Positions 32,901 through 46,800 of a DNA stretch of 64,000 bases are shown one piece after another. The translations under genes and the position numbers were made by a program. Origin of the DNA: Epinephelus fuscoguttatus (taxonomy: Eukaryota; Chordata; Actinopteri; Perciformes; Serranidae); the NCBI RefSeq assembly GCF_011397635.1, contig NC_064753.1, positions 40,777,822 through 40,841,821 of the forward strand, in the 5' to 3' direction. Position 1 is the first letter of the stretch; each line of letters begins with the position of its first letter. The notes under the pieces are model-generated. The model saw nothing but the letters and a program-made list of their open reading frames with translations, searched no databases and had not been told where the DNA came from.

Positions 32901-35900
32901 ACAGCATTTATTTTCTCTTTCAAATCAGTTTGGAGTGCCCTGACCCTCAGTGTTTGTTTACCAAGATTTGTATGGAGATCATGTTTGTTGCCCAAACATG
33001 GCACCACCTTTGCCATCTCAACAATTACTTTGGTCGCAATGTCATCATGGCCAAATCTCAGAAAAGCTGTAAACCGTAATCGTCCTTTAAAACCAATGAC
33101 ATCAGACTTCGGAAAACGTGTTTGCACCCAACCGAAGTCTGTCAACAGGTGCTCTCCAGAGATGGGTGATTTAAATGGCTGACCGAATATTTCCAAGCTT
33201 CTTGTTTGGAAATAGACTTTCTCCAGACCTTCTGAAGTATGACGAGATGGAGCTGTGGCTGCACAGGATTACAGTCTCCCTCCATCCTCCTCCATCTCCT
33301 CACCTCCTCCCTCCCCCCTCTCTTTGTTTCTCTCCAGAGATTGAACTGAAGTGAAACAGCACAGCAGCTGGCTCCAGCTCCTCCAGATGTGCGTGGACAA
33401 TAAAAAGAGTTATTGTTATTAAGTCCCTCCCCCTGGAAACAGAAGAAGGAGCTTGCTATGAAAGAGAACAACTAATTCTTTCCTATGATTTTTAAATCCG
33501 CTTACCTGAGAAAAATCCTTGTACATAAACTTTTTTATAGATAACTTTCAGTGTTGTGATAGAAAATTAACAAATAGGAAATGTGGATTGTGTGTGGCTG
33601 GCTGCCAGAGTGGTTCATGGTTTATATTTTTATTTCTCTGCTTATATAGCATCTGTCTTCACTACACCAACCTGCGTTTTGAATTTTTGGCGTCTTACCC
33701 TCAGTTAAGAGAAATCTTAATGCTACAGCACACATTGATATTTTAGGCAATAGTGTGTCTCCAGCTTTGCGGCAACAGTGTCTGTTTGTCCTTGTTTCAA
33801 CATGTTGTGCACAAAGCCAGATCTGTGAAGAAATGGTTTTCCCAGTTTGCCGTGGATGAACTTGACTGGCCTGCACAGAGCCCTGACCTCAGCCCCATCC
33901 AGCAGTTATGGGATGAAGTGGAGCTGTGAGCCAGAGCTGATCGCCCAACATCAGAGTCAGACCTCACATACTCTTGTGTCTGAATAGGAGAAAATCCCTG
34001 CAGTCAGCAGGTTCAGCATCTAAAAGAAGGTCTGAAACCACAATAGTGGAGGTTGTTATAGCAGTACTTTAATGCCCATGATTTAGGAATGACGTGTTCA
34101 ACAATCATATAACTGTTACATTCCTTTGTTTTCCACCAAAATAGGTCAACAAATTCTCGTAGAACAGTTCGTATGATATCCTATGAATTGGCGCCCCACG
34201 AATGACGTTACATCCTTAACGTACAGATACTTTATTAACATGAAGTTTCCCGTTGGCCACCATAGTTCTCCTACACGCTTGGCACACAAGAGAAGTTTCA
34301 ATTCTGCGGCTTCACCCCTGGATACCACTAAATCTAACACACTTAAACTTTAAACAGCTTCAGCAAAGAAGAAGTAGATGGTACTGTCAGAGAGTGTGAA
34401 GTAAGATGATTCTTCTGACCTTAAAGCGACTTAAAGGGGACAAACAGAAGGATTGTATGTTAAGGGGTAAACATCCCTGTTAACCTTGGCACTGCTGCTG
34501 ACTCTTCACACACAGATGTTCTTCAGGGAAAGTTTAATTCAGAGTGTTATCCTTGGACGGTGCTACTCGGCTCCTTTTGTTCTTTAAATGAGTATTTCTG
34601 GAGGTGTTGTAGGAGTGTGATGACAGCTTGTTGGTGTTGGTTGCAGTTTGACAGCCCAGCGGAGCCAAGAGGATGCTGAGGAGGTGGAGCGGGAGCGAAG
34701 GAGGAGGGCCAGGGAGATGCGGAGAGGACAAGGGAGCCCCTCCTGGCCAGAGCCCCCCCAACACAACGAGCTCACACACAACATAGAGTGAGTACAACAC
34801 ATTGTTACACACACATGCTTTACTCCTCTGCGCAGGCCTTACAGCTGGCTCACTCTGTTGTGTGTAAATATTGGCTATGAAAGCTTGTGGTAACGTGGCT
34901 GTAGATTCACTACAGCAGGTGCCTGGGGGCCACGTTTGCAAAATGACAGGAGGCCAGTGGCCAGATTCTGGGATTTTAGGAAATTCTGAGCCTCCCCTGG
35001 CACTTTTTGATAAGCGAGCTTTGTTTTGATGCTTTTTAATGCACTCTGGCCTCTTATTTACATTGATACTACAAAAAATCTCGTTGTAAATCAGTTTATA
35101 TTCACAGTGAATTTGAAAATGGTCGGCGGGCCACCTGGCAGCCTATCACTGACCAGAGCTGGCCCATGAGCCGCAAGTTGAGTATCACTGCACTACAGTC
35201 AGTCCAGGTGGCACAGGTATAGATTTGGTCCTCAGCGTATTTTACTGTAAGTAAGTTTCGATCACTTCATCTTTCTAAACATTTTTCAGTCATGCACAAA
35301 ACGGGAAACTCTGGAAAATGATCGTGAAAAAAAAGTTTTTACTCTCACCCAAAATAAAAAAATAATTTGGAACAAGTAGCTACTGTGGAAGAGCTATTTC
35401 GCTGTGATTTCAGGGTTATAAGGTGGAACAAATGTTGTATCAACTATTAAAGCTTTAAAGGAATTATTTGCTTTCTTGCTGAGAGTTAAATGAGAAAATG
35501 GACACCACTCTCATATGTTTTACAAAGAATCAGTAGCCAGTTAGCTTAGCTTAGCATAAAGACTGGAAGCAAGGAAAAACTGTGGGCCTTGCTCTATCCA
35601 AAAATAACAAAATCCAACTACAAGCACGATCACTGATTATAATTTTAAACCTTGTCTGCTTAATCTGCACAAACAAACCATACATCTTGTGGTTCTCTTT
35701 CACAGCATTCCTTTCGTGTCTCACATTAGGCATTCCCAATATGGAGATGCTCACTCACGCTACTCAGAGAACCGGGGTTACACAAGTAACCTAAAGTTCT
35801 CTTTCAAAGCATTCGTTTCGTGTCTCACATTGGGAACGCCTAATGCGAGACACAAAACGAATGCTATGAAAGAGAGTTATGCAAGTAACCTAAAGTTTTA

Positions 35901-38900
35901 TGGGGTTGTTTCAGTGTGACTTCCTGTAATCTCCTTTATGCTAAGCTAAGATAACCGACTGCTGGTTGTAGCTTCATACAGCACAGATTTGAAAGTGGCA
36001 ACATTTGTCTTGTGTCTCTGTCCTCAGCTCAGTTTGGGACTGACAGATTTGAGTTCTCTATTTTGAATATGGCCAGTTTGTTTGTGTAAAACTGCCCTTG
36101 CTGTTTACAGCTGAGTGGCCGTCACTTGCAGTGCTGATACAGTGGAAAAAGACTTGTTTGTGTGTGTGTGTACTTAGTTACACAGTCCAGTGATGCAGCA
36201 GGTGAATGAGCTGAGAGCTGCTGCTGTGCCATCAGTTTGTGTTTCATCAGTCAGAGATGTGACATCCCTCCAGGGACATCACTGCTGAGCAGACCCATTT
36301 ACAGCACTGTCAAGTAAAATGCAGCTCACTCATCTCATACTGCACTGTTCACTGAATAACATGATATACTTTATCTTTGGTACTTTCAGTATATTTTGAT
36401 GCTAATACTTTTCTTACTTGACTTAGCAGAGTATTCCTACACTGTAGTACTATTATTTTTACTTCAGTTAAATATTTGAGTAGGCCACTCATTCCACATC
36501 TGTGATAAACTCAGCTCTTGGAAAGGAATTAAATAATCCGTATTTCAGGTATGTTTATGTGTAGTTTCTTGTAGTCTACTGGGGACATTGATTTAAAATG
36601 ATTTAAGTCCTGGGTCTTCATCAAGGTCCTCAGAAGTTATTTGTCGAAACATAAAACCATAATATAACCGAATGACTGTCTTCTTATGTTGCCTTTTATC
36701 CCACCAAATATAAAAACGGACGTCTTTGGTGGAGGTCATTAAACCTAACAAAGGATCGACTACCAATCAGCTACATTTCAGACTGAATTCAGAGGGCAGT
36801 TGTAACTGTGTTTGTTCAGCCAACAGTGTGACTGTGTGTGTGATACATTCTCTGTCAGCCTGAATTAAATGAGGGTAAAACACACACAGTTAACATTGGG
36901 AACACACTTCAGTTTCTCTGGAAAAAACACATCAGCCTTTAGGTGAGTTGTTGGAGCTGATGAGGTCCAGTCTGCTGATCGGCGCTGACCTGGAACAGGA
37001 GGCTGCACGCCTCTCTGTTTATTGTTTCCATGGGCACTGTCTCTGTTGTCATGGAGCCCGAGGCTGCAGGTCCTGTCTGCCACCTGGCTCAACACTCTGC
37101 CCTGTTAGAAACCTTTGGGTGGTACTCGGCTGCCTGGGTAAAAAAATAGAATCAACAGCAACAGGAGACAAACATTTATAGCTTGCATATTTAGATTCTG
37201 CAGTTTTAAAAATTTTCAACACGTCCTTGGCATCACTCATCATTCAGATCCAGATTCAGCATGTGGGCGAACACGTTTAAAAAACTAGGGTTGCTGCTTT
37301 GGTTCTACTAATTCAAGCTAGACAGTAACTTCAATCAGTCATCTGAACCACTGACATGGCTGCATTATGTAAAACTTCCAACCAATAGCTTTACATCACT
37401 TCTGGTCAATCAGGTCATGTCACTAAACCATAACACTTCTCCACTTGGTTCTCCCCAGGTTAGACGAGGAGCTGAAGCCCAGATGCCGCCTGGTCCTGGA
37501 TGAGGACGAGGGCTTCAGCGACTGGAGTCACAGGCTGGAGAGTCGTAATGAGCAGGAGGTGCAGGATGACTGCAGGGCCAGGGTGCAGAGACTTCCAACA
37601 CCACAGTGGAAACCAGAGCCTGAAGAGGGGAAACAGCAGGAGGGTGAAGAGGAGGAGGGATGTGTGCCAGAGCGAAGCAGTCGGTCCCAGGAAGCTTCAA
37701 CGAGACCCCCAGAGAAGGTACAAACGTAACATATCAATACAGTCAATACTGGGGGTTTCTTAACAGATGAGTTTGTATTGTCCTGGAATTTTGTAAATGT
37801 GGCTTTCCCAGTTGACTGGATGATATTACAATCTGGCATGCAGCAATGAATTGTTTTAAGAAGTGTAATCCAACAAGCCCTTAGGGTGCCGCTGGGTTGG
37901 GTATCTGTTGTTTTCTGCATAGCTGTTTTCACTTTGAAATGCCTTAAAAAACCATTAGATGGATTGCTAAGAAATATAATTCAGACATTTATGTTGCCGG
38001 TAAGAGCAATTGTAGTAACTTTGGTGATCCACTGACATGCTAAACTGAGATGATAAAAACAGTGAGCATTATACTCTGGGCCACCTATAAAGGGGAAAAA
38101 TAGGGAAAGCTTTCTGGGGTCCTTGGGGGGATGGCATAGAGGACAGCAGAAATCATGTTCATCCTTCAGGCCCAGACAGACAAAACCAACCAACATCAAA
38201 ATGACTGTTGCGTTGTCCTGAACACACTGCAGAGACTAGACTACAACCAACAGCCAAGTAGCACATATGAGTTGCATGAGCAGAAACAACTCTATAGCAG
38301 CAGGCGGCTGTAGTCTGTACTCGTCATTTGAAAAAGGGAATCTAGAACACCGACAGCACGGAATTAAGATGCTGGTTAGCCAGTTAGCACATTAACAACA
38401 CAACAAAACAAAGGATATTTAGTGTGAACCAGTGATCAATGAAACAAACAATTATCAACTGTTTCTGATGAAGAGCTCAATGGCTAAAAAAACAATCTTA
38501 CCTAATATAGCAAGTTTGTTTTGATCTCACTCCCTCTGGACTTTAGTCATTTGTTTGATTTCCTCACTTCTGTTTCACTTTTACTATTAAGAGTGATTTC
38601 ATTCACCAATTGGCTCTGCCACCTCCAACGCAGATTTTCCAACTTGCTGAATCGTCCAAATAATGCCTACAAGAGCTGACTAGTGCTAGTGCTGCTAGAC
38701 ACAGTGCCAAAAGTAGGCCTTCTTTGGTGCTCACCAAAAGCCAGATATTGACCGATGGCCGACAGACAGCTTGGTGTGTCAGGGCCATTAATAAATAATA
38801 AAAAACCCATTTTATTTAGATTCAAAATATTCACCGTTACAAATTAAAACAACAAAACTAAACATTGTAGGCTATTTAATGTAGCTTTAGTAATTGTGGC

Positions 38901-39367
38901 CTGTTTCATAATGAGAACCGGCTCTTCTGAAAATGATATGGGTCATTTTTTGTCTGAAATTGTTGCAAGAGGAAAAAAATGCAAGTGGCAGGACCTGCAC
39001 ATAAGTCAGGATGCCAGGGGGGAGGTTTTGAAGGGAGTTTAGAAGGGCTTTAAACCAAAATAATAATTTGATGACCAACCTTTTTTCAGTCAGCTCAGAC
39101 AGCTGCTCCCAGCCAGGCTGAAGAGGCGAGCGATAGCTAGGAGGCTAACGTTACAACTAATGTTACTAGACACTTGGTAGCTAGCATCATCAGAATCAGA
39201 ATCAGAATCAGAAATACTTTATTGATCCCCGAGGGGAAATTGTTTATGTTACAGGTGCTCCTTGCAAGAGAGGAAAGATATGTGAAAATATAAGAAATTT
39301 AAACATTAGTATTAACAAATATAGAGTTAAATAAACAGGAATTATTAACAAACATAAACTTAAATAA

Positions 39368-39408
<41 letters not shown>

Positions 39409-42400
39409 TTGTATCATGTACATGTGTCTATGGGCTTTACTGGACCTTTCCATGTTCCCAGCCATTTCTGTGGGATGAACATTAGCATTTTAGCATTGAC
39501 ATTGTGAGCAGTAGCTCAGTCCACAGGGACTTAGTTCAAGTCCCCGTCCAGACCAAAATATGGAGCGTGGACTGGTAGCTGGAGAGGTGCCAGTTCAACT
39601 CCAGGGCACTGCTGAGGTGCCCCTGAGCAAGGCACCGAACCCCCCCAACCGCTCGGAGTGCCTGTCATGGGCAGCCCACTCTGACATCTCTCCACTTAGT
39701 GCATGTATAGGTCCAGTTTGTGCATGTGTGTGTTCGGACCTGTGTGTAATTGACAAACAGAGTGAAAAACTGAATTTTCCCTCGGGGATTAATAAAGTAT
39801 ATAAAATTAAAAAAAATTTAAAAAATATTAGCATGTTGGTGTTAGCATTTAGCCCATAGTGCCCCTAGGCTGAAGTATAACTGCTATCATGGCTGCTGAC
39901 TCAAAAGTGAAGGCAATAATTATGACCACCATTATTTGTAACTACTTCAACCGTATTTTTTTTTTTTTACACAACATTCCTCAGATAATTCTGATGCATA
40001 TTGATCGCCATCACTAAAACATGTGACTGAACAGGCCCTTAATGAATTTCTGATCTTACTCAGGTGTGCAATATCAGTCTTCAAACTCTGTTATACGGTC
40101 CATGAAAATGAAAACTTACTTTCCAAGCTTGATATTTAATATTAACCTGTAGCTAAGGTTAGTTCTCATAATACCTCATAATGTCTGTTCACTTCTGGTA
40201 CACTGACACACTTTCAGATACTGTACATACTATCACTGTAGAGCATCATGTTATCTGCTTTGCTGTTGCTTCATTTTAGATGTCCAACAACAGAAAGGAA
40301 GTCAAGACGTCATACAGCTCATCAGTCTTCGTGTCACAGGACACCAGGACGCAGCATGCCATGGGCCAACCCCCAGACAGGACGTCCTACCTGGCAGCTG
40401 GGACGATGAGGCCACGGTGTGTTTCCACTCACTGCAGACAGTAACATGTTTTTATAGCCCTAACTGCAACTGTTAGTGTGTTGGGATCTGAACATGCTAA
40501 TTTCTTTAATCAAGCTATCTCCCTCACAGTGGAGCGGCCTGCAGGGTGGATGGGGAGGTGGAGCAGGAGGAGAAGAAAGAAGAGGTGCAAGAGATGCAGG
40601 CTTGTCTGCAGAGGGAGTGGAGGTCAGCAGAAACCCGGAGGTCAGCAGAAACCCAACAGAGCCCCAGAGATGAAGATGATCAGGAGGAAGAAGAACTGAG
40701 CTTTACACTTGAGGAGAAGGACAACCTCTACCTCAGGAGGGAGGAGAAACACAGGGACGAGGAAGAACAAAAGATGCCAGACAAGGTAACCTTCCCAATA
40801 ATACCTTTGCTACTGTCACTGCTTGCTGGGACTATCACTATTACCTGTACTTTTTGCTTGGAGGAAACCTAAATATGACATTTGTCAGTTGGTCTTTCCA
40901 TCGTCTGTCATCTCAGTCCACCCAAAGTATGTTTGAAACTACTATCCAGATTGGGGATATTTTCATGGTCACTGTTATTAAATAATTATTACCGTAACTA
41001 TAAAGTTTAAGGCAAAAAGCCTTTTTTATGCAGAGATCCCACAACAGGGCTGCAACAAAGAGCCGGCTTTGTTTTATTTTTTACAGAACCTAACAAACCA
41101 GGCATCATGCCGCCCCAGTGTCTGACTGTAGATAGCATGCCAGCTAAAGGAAGTAAAAGAGGCATGACGTGGGACAGCACACCTCTCTGCCCTTCCACGT
41201 GCACACGAGGAAAGCCTGAGGCAGAGATAGCAAATCTCCCTGCCCTTCCATGTGCCTGCATGGAAGAGCAGCAGCAAAGACCCCTCAGGAACAGAACAGG
41301 GCAGCATCAGTGACAAACAGAAATGATATTGATAAGTCAGACACAACATGAAAAAGGGGGAGCTGGGGTGGAGGTGTAAAGTGGCTTGCAGAGGAAGCAG
41401 CAAGAGTAGGCAGGCCAGAGCAGTTTAAATAGGGCACTCTGAATAAGATTTGCCGATTGGTTGCATAGAAAGTAATCATGTGATCTATCAGCTGACTCCC
41501 TCCATCAGTCAGCTGATCCATCAGTTAATTGGGCTGTTTGAGGTAAGCTGATATAGCTGGTATGTGAACTATGCTTGACATGGTGTCCTGCCTGAATTAA
41601 CGCTTTGCTCAATTTGTTCAGGAGCGCTTTCTAAACGATAACAATGGCAACAATCAAGTAACAATCATATGGACAATTTTGGTTGCTCTTCTGCTTTGAG
41701 TTAGCTGCTAACTGCCATTAGCTGCTTTTTAAAGCTCCTGTTGGTCACCCATAACAAAAAACGTCAGATCCATCCCGCCTTGCTGGCAATCACTTTTACA
41801 CTGATGTTGATTCAGCACTCTTTCTACCTCCGCTGCCGGCTTGAAAGCGGCTCGACATTCCCGCCTAGAAAAGGCAGTTTAAAAGGGGCTAAAGTTTCTG
41901 TTTACATGCCGTGCTACTCACCAAAACACACTGTGTATATTCCCAGCAACAAACATGCTGAATCCATTTCCTTCCTCATAAAACATTTGAAAAGCTTATT
42001 GCAAAGTTTGAAACAGGCTTTGTTTATATCCATGTTTACTAGCACTTCCCTACCTTTGCTGACGCACTGCTGCATTTCTTGGCACATTACTTCCTCATCA
42101 GTGGAATAGTGTGAAACCATTGGCAGGAATATGTATTGCGTCACCCACATGTGAATGAGAACAATTTAAACTGGGGCCCCTTCTTAAAAACATCTTTTCA
42201 AACCACTTATCTAACCTTTTGACAAAGCTTTTTATCAATGCTGCACACTGTTTTATTTCTAACATGTCTTATCTGTTTTATAACTAGTAATACTGTTTTT
42301 ATATTATATTATTGTTGGGTGTTTCATTCCATTTTATTTCTGTATTATTTTTATTATGTGACTTTTTTTGACTCTTTGCAGCCCTGAAATGTTTTATTGT

Positions 42401-43781
42401 TGGTTCAATAATGTAAAGCATTTCATAGTTTGTTGTTATTATTGTATTAGTTGTCAGCAACTCCACAAGGTACCATTAATGTCCACATGTACCTTCATCA
42501 GGACAGTTTTTTACCTTCATGATTGGCCCTCCAATGTACGTTGTCTTTCACATTATGTGGAGATATGAAGGGCCTCTGGTAGGAGTTTAGACTCTTACTC
42601 TTACTATTCATAAATACTAAGCAGTAGTGTGCCGACACAAAAGCAAGCACGTCTTGTTTCTCCCAGCGTTTCATAAAACATTTAATCATACACATGCCCG
42701 CTTATTAGAAAACTCACAGTTCACAGAATTTGGCTTCAAACCTGAAAGTAATAAAGTACAAGAATGCAGCTTTGGCGCTCAGGGTGCAGAAATGAGGCTT
42801 GACGAAGGCAGCCATGATGTAAGACGTCGTAACAAATTCCTACTTTTAGCACCGGCGGTTCACCAGTGTTTTATTAGTCTTTTGCCACCAAATAACACAG
42901 TGAGGGTGAACAGCGTGAACACATTTTTTAATGTTTAAACCAGAGAAAGAACAGGTAGTGAGGGAAACTGCTCTTGAGATTATACTTTTTTAAAGAATAA
43001 GAAACTTATGATACTGTTTATACTGACCTTCAACTATTGATCAGACTTCTGCTCATGAAGTGATAACACTGGTTGACATGTGTATGCTGGTGTTGTCCCC
43101 AGAGGCCAATGGAGGGCAGGAGGAGTGAGGAGGTGAACAGAGAATCTGCAGTCTCTGTCTGCAGCAGCAGCGAAGGCGAGGAGCCAGTAAACTACGGTCC
43201 CATGAGCCCTACATTCAAGGTATCTCAGCGAACTAGAGACAGTCTCTACTGTGAAGTTTTCCAGATTCTAATAGTAATGCCAGAAAATGATGTCATGAAT
43301 TACTGATGTTCACCATGCTGCATCTCTTCTATGCTCCCTGCTGTTCCTCCAGAAACTCCTCATCCAGTTTTACCCAGTAAGTCCTGTGCATGTGTCAACT
43401 GACCGTTTAAACTAAGGTTAAATTCACACTTTATGTTTAAAACAGGAGTAACATGCAGCATGTCAGAGCTGTACTTACAGTAATTTAAATGACTCCTGTG
43501 AGAGCTGCAGTGATCTGTATCTCAGCACTCTCTGTCTCATTACAGGATGAAGTGAACAGCAGAGTCTCAACAGACGGTAAATGCTCGGTGAGTGCCGCTG
43601 TGCTGTAGATGTGTGTCAGGGTCAAAGGTCAGCAGCTGCCACAGAGATGGAGAGAGATGGGGTAGATCACTTCCACGGATCTCTGCTTCTGGAGTTATCT
43701 TTTTGCTTGCAGAATCAACAATATCTTTAATTTTTGTATTGTTTTTAATATTCAGATTCTTAAAACTTGCTTCATTGCAGA

Positions 43782-43816
<35 letters not shown>

Positions 43817-46800
43817 GTTATATTCTCCAATTTATGTCATTTAAAGCTCAGCTAGGTAAACAGACAGAGTTTCTTTCACCAGTCTTTGGACAAATATAGC
43901 TAATGTCTGCTAATGTGATAAAACTTCTGCCTGTCTCTTCAGCCAGGATTAACAACTTATGGAAAGATGAATTTCGTAACACCTTGAACAGCTCATTTTT
44001 ATTTGATCCATATTCCAGATTTTAGGGGTTCTCTCAAACCCCACCCTCAAACTAGTAAGAGAAAACATGTTTCTGCCTGCACTGTGAAAAAGAATTACAA
44101 CTTTGTGCCAGTTTATAGTCTGAACTGCAGCCTGCTCCAATAAATAAAAGTTTGTGTTACTGTAGGTCATTTCCAAGGATATCAGTGTGAGTTTTAACCA
44201 TTGATTGTCTGAATTCTTTCCTCAGATCATGGAGAGAACTGAGTCTCTGAGGAAAAGGTGAGTTTGTGTTTGTGTGACCTGAGATAGATTTAAAGATTAA
44301 TTGAGCAGCATTGTAATGCATCAAGTCTGTCTCCAGTGCTGCTCCACCTCTTGGAAATGTTCTTAATGATTAAAAATTAAATTTAGACATGCTGCTTAAA
44401 TAAAGCTTCATCTGTTATTCTGTGTTATTTTTAAAGTATGTGTCTCTTGTGCAACAGCAGATTTCTAACAGTAATATACCTGCATCATGACTAACCTGAA
44501 TGTTTATCGATTCTTTTAAAGCACCAGCAACATAAAGAAGACGCTGCCTCCTGTTGCTGTCTCCAAGATTGACAAGAAACTGGAACAATACACACATGCT
44601 CTCGAGGTAAAACCCCATTTAGTTACCTTCTTTTTGTCATTGGTATGTTCCTTGTATTGACTTGAGCAATAAGCAGATATTTGGAAATGAATGTTTTGTA
44701 AACCCTGACAGTACCTACACAAAGTGCCAACTGCGATTTTATTCTGGACAACCAGCTCATAATCACACAAGACAGACATCTTCATCACTGCAGACCTCAC
44801 TACTGGCCAAAGTGAACTTAAGTGTTGAAGATCTTTTTTTTTTCCACAGGTCTCCTCAAAGGAATGCAGATCAGGCAGCCAGGCACTGACAGACCTGACG
44901 AGTCCCAGTGAACCCGTCTCCTCCAAGAAGAACCTGTTTGAGGCCGGGGAAGCCTGGAACCAGACCGCCATCTCAGTCACACCATCCAAAGTAAATGATG
45001 AAGTTAACTTTTACAGCATGACTGATACATAAATTTACTTTTGCAGTTGTCTAAATGAAGACTTCATTAACTTTTATCGAGAGCAAGCACAGAACATTTG
45101 CAAAGTATTCATGGTGACTGAAACAGTAACTGCTGACTGTTATCACCCCGTTTGAATGTGCCTCAACCCAGAGATTCCCAGCCAGGGGTACCAGTACCAC
45201 AGAGGGTACTTCTGCAGTTACCAGGGGGTACCTGGAAAGACTGTGGAATAACTCAGCTAATTTGAAAGAAAGTTAAATGTTGAGTGAAGTTAAAGTTTGA
45301 TTTGGTTAAAAAAAAAAAGAGAGAACGAAAGACAGAAAGATTCAAAAATTTGTGTACAGGAGGAAAGAGCCCAGTCTCTCTCCGAAGTCGTTGAAATTCA
45401 GCGCTTGCGCAGTGACTTGTAGTGTCAGAAACCAACTATGAGTGATATCAGGGGGAAACGTGGTGAGACAAGGATAAAAGTTGAGGCGGGCAAAAGGGGT
45501 GGTGGATGGGTCCAACAAACACAGACTTAAACCCAAAAGAGCAGTGTTCGCATCCTGTAAGATTCTAAAGGCAAACCCTGTTCTTTTTTTTTAGTCAATT
45601 TTTAAAGATACTGTAAATTTTCCTGTGAAAATGGAAGTGTATTTTGAAAGAAGACAACAAGGTACCTTGTGAGAATGTGTTGGCAGTAGCAGCGTGGAAA
45701 CTAAACTATATTTTGTGAAGTCCTGCATCAGGGATAATTTGACGTTTTCTGCTACTGTGCTTTCTTGATGAATATAGAATTCAAACTAATATTTAGGTTA
45801 TATGAAATAGATGTAAGTAAACATAAAACAAATGATTTGTGTCCACAGTAATGACAAATGTTTCTTCTTTGTCTTAGGATGCAGATGGTTTGAAAGTCGG
45901 TGTGGCTGGTCTCATCAATCAGTGGGTGAGAGGAAGTGAAGACGGGAGCAGGTGCAGCTCGCCCTCCAGACCAGCAGTAAGTCCAAATTTTATCCTGAAT
46001 GACCACGATTGTGTCAAACTTGTCTCCTAATGACTACTTTCTTGTGTTGCTTGATGTTTGACACGATTCACAAAGCACTTTACCCCTGAGCTCATCATTT
46101 TTCCAACAAATTTCAGCTCTGTGACATGAGATGTAGAACCCAGTCGACATTTGTGTGTGGGCCCCATGTGGTTAGTAAGTGAGCTTAAAAAATGGGACCA
46201 ATATGGGAATGTCCATGGGTTCCATAATGGCCCCATGCCAGTTACCCACATGGGTGGGTTTACCCAAGTGGGCCCCACATGGATTATGCTCCAGCCACCT
46301 GGGTACCAAGTGGCTATGGGCTCAAAATGGGCATCTTATCTGGGGACAACTTGAGTAAAACCACCCATGTGGGCTATTGGTAAGAGGCCATTATGGAACC
46401 TGTGGACAGTCCCACATAGGGCCCATTTTTCGGTTTGTTTACTGCCCACATGGGGTCTACATACAAATGTTGGCTGGGAAGAACTGTTCATTTCTGTCAA
46501 CATTTCAGTCCTTTCCCCTTTCTGTCTGCCTGATAACTTCCTTCTCTTTCCTCTATCTCAGTTTAGTTTCATAACTTTTTAGTCAGCATTCCTGTCTGCT
46601 CCTCTCTGCTTCATGCAACCACACCCAGCCTCTTGTCATCTGGAGTAAATCATCTCAGCTCTGTTCTGCAGAGCAATCGGTGAAGTCTTCCCCCTCGTGG
46701 CTGCTGAGATGACAAACTGTGTAATGTATGTTGATATGTTTGCAGGATATGAAACCTGGGGGTGTTTTAAACAAGAAGAATTTATGGGAGAGTTTTGGTG

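Noticed and set aside
41741..42109. 122-codon frame in lsp1 intron 5
   Set aside because: No domain, no conserved splice partner and a repeat-like context.
44516..44989. 157-codon open frame antisense to lsp1 exons 10-11
   Set aside because: It mirrors well-supported exons on the other strand and has no features of its own.
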